From NCBI GenBank assembly GCA_900544585.1, contig UQVX01000004.1:1-9910 (forward strand): a stretch of DNA of 9,910 nt, written 5' to 3'. This document shows, piece by piece, positions 8,492-9,910 of this stretch. This DNA is from an uncultured Mycoplasmataceae bacterium. Lineage in GTDB: Bacteria > Bacillota_I > Bacilli_A > Mycoplasmatales > Mycoplasmoidaceae. Each line of letters starts with the position of its first letter. The first letter of the stretch is position 1. Below the pieces are notes generated by a model. That model made no database searches. It had not been told where the DNA came from and saw only the letters and a program-made list of their open reading frames with translations. Position numbers and translations under genes: made by a program.

Positions 8492-8758
8492 ATTGCACTT
8501 GAATTTTATATTCGCCAGGTAACATTCAATTTAATTTTTTTGGATTCTAATGTCATTGTAATAATCAATAAAATTGTTAATTTCATTTTCAAGTTTATTA
8601 AATGTCATTTGTGCAATATTCAAATTATAAATGAGTTGAGTTTTAAAAATACTAAATCAGAATTCAATGACACAATTATCTAACGAGTCTATAATTCTGA
8701 CATTGACTGGCTCATTGGTTTGACATAAAAAGACAATAATCCTTTCTTGAGAAATGAA
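8490..8758 (-). pseudogene. IS3-like transposase remnant (3' end only, frameshifted)
   Basis: Read on the minus strand, about 89 codons give the C-terminal end of an IS3-family DDE transposase: SLDNCVIEFWFSIFKTQLIY, then a helix-rich stretch, FIDYYNDIRIQ, and KLNWMLPGEY before TAA at 8492-8490. The SLDN-x-VIE block holds the last catalytic Glu of the DDE triad, and YYND-x-RIQKKLNW-x-x-P is the standard IS3 ending. The frame is broken at the A-tract opposite 8535-8541: seven A's leave a stop, whereas eight would restore KKLNW. Upstream, a TAA (8761-8759) ends the open frame, and sequence before SLDN is only faintly transposase-like. The two catalytic Asp regions and terminal inverted repeats are not visible. 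TGA codons (8659-8657, 8528-8526) fit Trp at conserved positions. Confidence 0.82.
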
Positions 8759-8761
8759 TTA

Positions 8762-9316
8762 TTGTCTAATGTTGATGTTGATGTTGGGTGTGTTTTTTAA
8801 TATTGTGTTTGCATGAAAATATGATGTTTTATTAATATCCATTAATATTTAGTTGGATCAACTATTTACTAATCATTAAATAAAATTGCAATCAGATTGC
8901 GTTAATTGAATTTATATAATTTAATCAATAAAATCCACTTCTCTATACATAAGAACTAAATCATAATTAATAAATAGAATTTTGTTTCTTGTTATTATTA
9001 TAGAAATCAATATTTCTATATAAATAAAAGATAAAGGTATAACTGGATTAATTTTAAATAAACTTTTAATAAAACCTACCCAATGTTATATGAGAAAGAA
9101 AATATTTGTAATTACATAAATTCTTAAGTTAAGTAGTACTTTTTGTTTTACGAAAACACTCATAAAACAGATGTATGATGTGGTTTTATCTAAATTGCAT
9201 ATTTTTATTTATACAAGTAGTATAAAAGAATACCTTGTTATTTATTTTGAAATAAAGATAAATTTTTATTGTTTTGATTGTAGCACACTTAGTAAATTCT
9301 TTTAATATAGGTATTG
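8762..9316. other. AT-rich intergenic stretch without recognisable gene
   Basis: These roughly 550 bases lie between the transposase relic and the terminator of the right-hand gene. I found no open frame worth calling in either strand even with TGA as Trp, and no tRNA-like fold. It contains a short GTTGAT repeat near 8770-8785 and one strong inverted repeat at 8999-9020. The first 90 bases on the minus strand could be a further decayed part of the transposase, but the translation (with stops) is not convincing. Confidence 0.6.
8999..9020. repeat. Perfect inverted repeat
   Basis: TATAGAAAT (8999-9007) and ATTTCTATA (9012-9020) form a perfect 9-bp stem with a CAAT loop. There is no T tail on either strand, so it is not a typical terminator. 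Role unknown; such palindromes also arise by chance in AT-rich spacers. Confidence 0.6.
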
Positions 9317-9350
9317 AAAAAGTCAATCACTCAAAAGTAATTGACTTTTT
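9317..9350 (-). terminator. Rho-independent terminator of the right surface-type gene
   Basis: AAAAAGTCAAT (9317-9327) pairs with ATTGACTTTTT (9340-9350), and ACT/AGT inside the loop extend the stem past one mismatch. Read on the minus strand, the stem ends in GTCAAT-type bases followed by T5, 14 nt after the TAG of the right-hand gene. The symmetric A and T runs mean it could also act on the plus strand. Confidence 0.85.
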
Positions 9351-9363
9351 ATATTTTATAAAA

Positions 9364-9910
9364 CTAGTAAATATTAATTGTTACTTTTATTTTATGTAAA
9401 GTTAATGAACTACCACTACCACTTGGAGTTCCAAAACTATAAATACCACCTTTTGTTCTTAATACTGAATTAGCAGAATTTGGTTCTAAACCTCTAAAAA
9501 CATTCACCTCATTAGCAACTAGAGTAGCATATGTTGTGGCTTGATCATGTTGAGATTGATTAGATGTTGTCTTTTGGTAAGTTCAATTAGTACCATTTGA
9601 ATATCTTGTGGCATTTTTGACATTGTCATTAAGTTTTAAATCTGGACTATCACTTGGGTCGTTAATGATTCATGAACCATCATTAGCTAAAAGCTTGCTA
9701 ACTGATAAATCTTCAAATCGAGCTAACCACGCCTTACCTAAGAAATTTGTTTGGCTACTATCAAGCTTTCCGAAAATATTCATAATATTTGCAACTTTTT
9801 GTCAATCAATGGTATCAAAACTTTTACCAGTTGTTGAAGTTGCTTGAACATTAAACACGATTTCTGTCAATTGTGCAGTGGTTGGATTACTTGCTTCTCC
9901 ACTATTACGT
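9364..9910 (-). CDS. Surface-type protein, C-terminal part (5' end outside window), paralogue of the left-edge gene
   Basis: The minus-strand frame runs from the window edge to TAG at 9366-9364, 181 visible residues. TGA codons read as Trp, for example in NWTYQKT. The protein is polar and rich in Asn, Ser and Thr, with no membrane segment in this part. It shares ordered blocks with the left-edge protein: LTEIVFNV, IDWQKVANIMNIF, a Trp-rich middle, NWTYQKT, a Phe-Arg-Gly motif (VFRGLEP here, FFRGFSP on the left), and the ending VTINIY. The two sequences differ in length and in the loops between blocks, as expected for diverged members of one family. The family is not recognised; surface exposure is an inference from composition. 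Its terminator follows at once. Confidence 0.78.

Noticed and set aside
8769..8786. GTTGAT short tandem repeat
   Set aside because: It has fewer than three units and no sign of a longer array; probably chance in decayed sequence.
9608..9847. Plus-strand open frame of 79 codons near the right edge
   Set aside because: It lies opposite the minus-strand surface-type protein, whose sequence matches the left-edge paralogue; the plus-strand frame is a shadow.

Overview
The window is a mollicute (Mycoplasma-type) chromosome segment. Composition is very AT-rich, and in-frame TGA must be read as tryptophan in secG, smpB, both ABC genes, rpsD and both flanking surface-type proteins (genetic code 4). 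Gene content and style suggest the hominis/bovis side of the mycoplasmas, but this is an inference; I cannot name the species.

Layout. The left edge (2-505, +) is the C-terminal part of a surface-type protein, closed by a strong terminator. Next comes a + strand housekeeping cluster: secG (674-907), rnr/RNase R (926-3085), smpB (3169-3603), and two adjacent ABC exporter half-transporters (3616-5448 and 5432-7621, overlapping by 17 nt). A 185-nt spacer follows that can fold into a structured leader, then rpsD (7807-8409) with its own terminator (8452-8491). From 8490 to 9363 there is no intact gene. This stretch holds a decayed IS3-like transposase 3' end on the minus strand (8490-8758), about 550 bp of very AT-rich sequence, and a terminator serving the right-hand gene. 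The right edge (9364-9910, -) is the C-terminal part of another surface-type protein.

How the genes fit together. secG, rnr and smpB are a classic Gram-positive-derived neighbourhood: SecG supports protein export, while SmpB (with tmRNA) and RNase R rescue stalled ribosomes and destroy the faulty mRNA. The two ABC proteins carry complementary defects. The first lacks the catalytic Glu and the H-loop His; the second has these but a substituted signature motif (LSHGQ). This is the pattern of a heterodimeric exporter with one degenerate and one working ATP site. rpsD encodes ribosomal protein S4, a primary 16S rRNA binder known in other bacteria to repress its own synthesis, and its leader here shows mutually exclusive helices plus a hairpin over its Shine-Dalgarno sequence.

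The most notable observations are that the two edge genes are paralogues pointing toward each other, the candidate S4 leader switch, the asymmetric ABC pair, the transposase relic with a one-base A-tract frameshift, and an isolated G7 tract inside the first ABC gene. I found no wholly new multi-gene system.
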